Below are positions 60,918 through 64,000 of a stretch of 64,000 bases of DNA, in pieces. Where the stretch lies: NCBI RefSeq assembly GCF_963662255.1, contig NC_085049.1, positions 26,692,142 to 26,756,141 of the forward strand. The letters are read 5' to 3'. A program made the translations under genes and the position numbers. The DNA is from Cinclus cinclus. Taxonomy: Eukaryota > Chordata > Aves > Passeriformes > Cinclidae. Numbering within the stretch: the stretch's first letter is position 1; every line of letters starts with the position of its first letter. Below the pieces are notes generated by a model. It made no database searches. It saw nothing but the letters and a program-made list of their open reading frames with translations, and was not told where the DNA came from.

Positions 60918-63464
60918 TTAGCTTGCCTTCTGATGCCTTTTTGACATTGTTGCAGCTTTTTCACACAGGATTTGTGTTGTTCCGCTTCCATAGCAAGGTG
61001 CAGTTCCTACTCTATCATATCCAATGGTCAGGCAGTTATAGTCGCTATAAGGTCTGCTTATCCTGAACCTGATGAGGGGAAAAAAGTGAAATGGGATTAC
61101 ATTCCTGACATGCAGTGAAAGGCAGAGTGGCACCTGCTCAGCTCTGTTACTGCCACTGGGATCAGGAACTGCCTTGCTGCCATCTCCCTCCCATTCCTCA
61201 CTTTTGTTCCCCACATCTCCACAAAAGTTTCTGAGTGATGCTTTCCCATCCAGAAACATTCCCCTGCTTTGATCCCCTCCAGCCAATGGTGCTGACATCA
61301 TCCACTCTCTTGTCCCTGCCTCCTGTCTCCTTCCTTCACCAGGGGAACTGCATCCAGTCCAATCCTTCTTTCCCCTGCAGAACTACAGCTGTGTCTTCTC
61401 CTGCCATCCTTACAGGACAGGTCTGTGTTCCCTGGCACTGAAAGGCTCCCTTGCCTTGGCACAGGCCTGTGCGCAAGCACCTGGATCTCCAGGAATCACG
61501 TTCCCCCAAACCACAGTCCCTGATCTCCCTTGGGCTCTCTGCTCTTTGCCCTGGCTTTGGGATTTTCCACTTCCCAGACACTGCATGGCAGGGACTATGC
61601 TGGTATGAGCTCACAGGTTGGGGTCATGTTCCATGTTGTTGATCCACTTCCACTTCTGCTCCTCTTGAGAGTAAGTGAGACCAAGTAAGTAGTACCCATA
61701 TTTTGATTCTGAGAGAAGGTAATTCTGGAAAGGAAGCCAACAATGGGAACACATGAAAATGACATTTTCTTCACCCCTGGCACAGAAGTCCCAGTGCTAC
61801 ACAAGGGAGCACAGAGAGTGTAGGGTGCATCCAGCCACAGCACCTCTGCCCACAACTCCAGAGGATGAATTTCTCCATTTTAGAGGCCCCTTATGAATAT
61901 AACAATTGTAATAATACACCTGTGGCGCCATTACAGCTGAACAGTGCGGTCAGACAAGTGTGACTTGATACCTGGGGACACTTTTCCCTTCTGATGGAGC
62001 TGGCAAAGCCTTTTCAGGTTTTGTCACAGCCATGGCTCTCACAAATGAGTGTCTGTTCAACCTCCTCAGCCTGTGTGCTAAATCCCTGTAAAATCCCAGC
62101 CAGCTGGCCAGGGAGTTTGCTCCTTCCTGTGGGATCAGGTCTGGACACAGAAGCTCCCAGGGGCAGGACTCCAAGCCCCAGGAAGCCTCTCCCTGTGCAG
62201 GGCTTTGCTCCCGCTGCCAAGACTGGGGTGTCCATGGCTGGCAGCACATCCCAGAGCCCAAGGCCATGTGACAGGAGCTGGCACAATTGTCACTGCTCAG
62301 CCCTTGGCCAGGCAGCTCCAGCCCCTTGAGCAGCTGCCCCAGCAGTTGGATCTCACCAGCTCTTCCTTGCTGTCAATGATCACCAGGTCTGAGCCCATGG
62401 CAGCACATTCTTCACGGGAGGATTTCCAGTCCTGCTTTTTCTTCTCTGGAGAAAAGAAGTAGCATTTTGTCCCATGTTTTTTCCATGACGGGGGACAGCC
62501 TGCAGAAGGGAAGAAGAGGTATGCTAAATCCATGTTCACATTGACCAAAGAATGCCACAAAAAAAAGAAAGAGAGGTCAGAGAGGCAATGCCAGCCACAA
62601 AATTGCCTGTGTGCTCCTGATGAGAATTGTCACCAGAGCACCAGGGATCCCCCACAGGCTCTGCAGCTGAGAACAGCCCAAAACCACCAGGTAAAAGACA
62701 GACAGGGAGCAGCACAGCAAACATGATCCAGCCTTTGCCATCCTTGCTCAGGACATACAGAGAAATGCTCAGGGCCCAAAAGCAGCTCTCAGATTCCCAA
62801 ACTCTGGTTTGCCTGATGCAGAATTGGGCAGCAGAGGTGCTACTGAAAGCACCAACATTTGTGTGCATTGCCAGGAAGGGGCAGGAGGAGTAGAAAGTGG
62901 GAGCTGGAAGGGTGGATGGGATTCAGGGAGACAGGGCCTGCAGGAAACATTTTGGCTGGGGGTCCAGCAGCTCCTAAAAAGCAGCAAAAATGCCTAAAAA
63001 GTGCCTAAAAATCAGCATGGAATTGCACTGAGGTCAAAGGCTGGCAATGGAGGGGCCTTGGGAAAGCAGCACAGGCACACTGTCCATCCCACTCCCTACA
63101 GGGGTTGGGTACCAGAGGGATTGTTCCTCCTGTGCCTTCCCTGCCTCAGACTGCTCTGCTCTGGCAGCAGAGAGGCATCAGTTCTTCCCTGTGCAGCAGG
63201 AATGCAGAGCTGAGCCAGCACTGGTTCCAAAGGAGGTGCAAACACAAACCCTCCATGGGCTCCAGAGTTCTGGCATGGCGGAGGGGTTGTTTGTTTTCCT
63301 TCTGAACAAAATCCTGGCAGAGTACTTTTCTGTCCCACTTAACAGTCAATCCAACAGGAATTTTCAAACTCGCTATGGAATGACCGAGGTTTGCCTACCT
63401 GGTGCCTCTTCCGGGATGTGGGATAATTTTGTTGGGTCCTTTTGGTTGCAGGCAGTTGGACCAC
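60918..63464 (-). CDS. C-type lectin-like receptor (partial: first exon not found)
   Basis: Exons in transcript order: 63399-63464 (cytoplasmic, phase 1), 62642-62746 (membrane, less certain), 62357-62499, 61615-61724, 60918-61068 (ends AAG GCA AGC TAA). The membrane exon reads ARMAKAG and then the hydrophobic SCLLCCSLSVFYLVVLGCSQ, fitting type II topology. Its donor (GTGCTC) is weak, and a second donor eight bases on would be used in another frame. The CTLD runs from CPPSWKKHGTKCYFF through SSREECAAMGSDLVIIDSKE, YYLLGLTYSQEEQKWKWINN and YNCLTIGYDR to TQILCEK. All six core cysteines remain, but WIGL has become YLLGL and there is no EPN/QPD or WND motif, so calcium-dependent sugar binding is unlikely. 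No ITIM was seen in the cytoplasmic exon. The family could be KLR, CLEC4/DCIR-like or CD69-like. Confidence 0.75.
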
Positions 63465-64000
63465 CTAGAAAGAAGATCATAATTTCTGCTTTCAAAGAAA
63501 GACCACTATGCCATGCACTGTCAGAGCTCTGCTAGTACTCTCTGACCCTCCATCACCCAACACAGATTGCAAATTCTGCCTCTTTGCTCATGATTCTATT
63601 ATAAAAACTGTAGAATGGTAATGTCATGTTCCACTGAATAAAAGGCAACACTTTAGTTCATTTACACACATTTTATCTTAATAACAGTGTATTTGGCACA
63701 ACAAAACCCTATGGAAAATTCATACAGAACTAAAACTTAGAATAAACTTAAAATGCAACAGTTTTTATTTGGAGCACAAGGGAAACCTGTGTGCTCTTCA
63801 GCGTAAAAACTACCTTGATGTAATTTCTCAGGTTTAGATCCCCAGTTTCTTAGGAGTATTTTTTCAGGTCTGTAGCTGTTCTCAGCCACTGAGCCCCACA
63901 GAGGAACTATAACTTAAGGCCAGTCCTGGATGCAAGTCTAAGGCCTCCCCTTTTCATGTTTTACTTAAAGCTCTATTCAATGAAAATTACACCTTTTTAT
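63465..64000. other. Probable first intron of the third lectin gene, or intergenic
   Basis: AT-rich DNA with no recognisable initiator exon. The start of the minus-strand lectin gene is probably beyond the right edge. Confidence 0.4.

Noticed and set aside
60169..61066. 172- to 193-codon frames on both strands downstream of the third lectin gene
   Set aside because: No recognisable domain. They partly overlap the terminal CTLD exon in the wrong frame and lack exon borders.
62634..62746. Alternative frame of the third lectin's membrane exon (GWIMFAVLLPVCLLPGGFGL)
   Set aside because: Its donor (GTGACA) is plausible, but no acceptor gives the required phase 1 entry. The other frame joins in phase and has the expected basic residues on the cytoplasmic side.

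Overview
The window looks like nuclear DNA from a bird, probably a neoavian and perhaps a songbird. It carries many CR1 LINE 3' fragments (about twelve, in both orientations), avian ERV-type LTRs, large introns with GT-AG borders and two CpG islands. No tRNA, rRNA, CRISPR or prokaryotic-style operon was seen. All gene models were built by eye from splice sites, reading phase and protein motifs. Every model keeps phase across its junctions.

Layout. (1) 159-16839, minus strand: the first ten coding exons of ARFGAP3, the Golgi ADP-ribosylation factor GTPase-activating protein. The gene runs off the left edge and its 5' end lies in a CpG island at about 16.5-17.07 kb. (2) 17.1-19.4 kb: a CR1 copy abutting the ARFGAP3 promoter, then A-rich and unannotated sequence. 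(3) 19.4-24.6 kb, minus: an unusual small gene with two ITIM-bearing tail exons and a transmembrane exon, built like an NK lectin receptor but ending right after the membrane segment with no lectin domain. A dead duplicate of its second ITIM exon lies at 26.3-26.4 kb. (4) 26.5-39.7 kb: about 13 kb without a recognisable gene, holding CR1 pieces, two LTRs and simple repeats. (5) 39936-47424, plus: a complete seven-exon, 265-residue type II C-type lectin-like receptor with two ITIMs (KLR/NKG2/NKR-P1-like). Its start codon directly follows a 26-bp minisatellite. (6) 51017-55265, minus: a complete five-exon, 173-residue CLEC2 (LLT1)-like protein starting inside a CpG island. (7) 60918-63464 and beyond, minus: a third C-type lectin-like receptor whose first exon was not found.

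Together, 19-63.5 kb form a small natural killer complex-like cluster next to ARFGAP3. It holds a predicted inhibitory receptor, a CLEC2-type protein of the family that serves as ligand for NKR-P1 receptors (tail-to-tail with the receptor gene), a third lectin-like receptor, and an ITIM-plus-membrane gene that has lost or never had its lectin domain. The most unusual item is this lectin-less ITIM gene with its neighbouring dead exon. Whether it is a functional product or a decaying gene needs transcript data.
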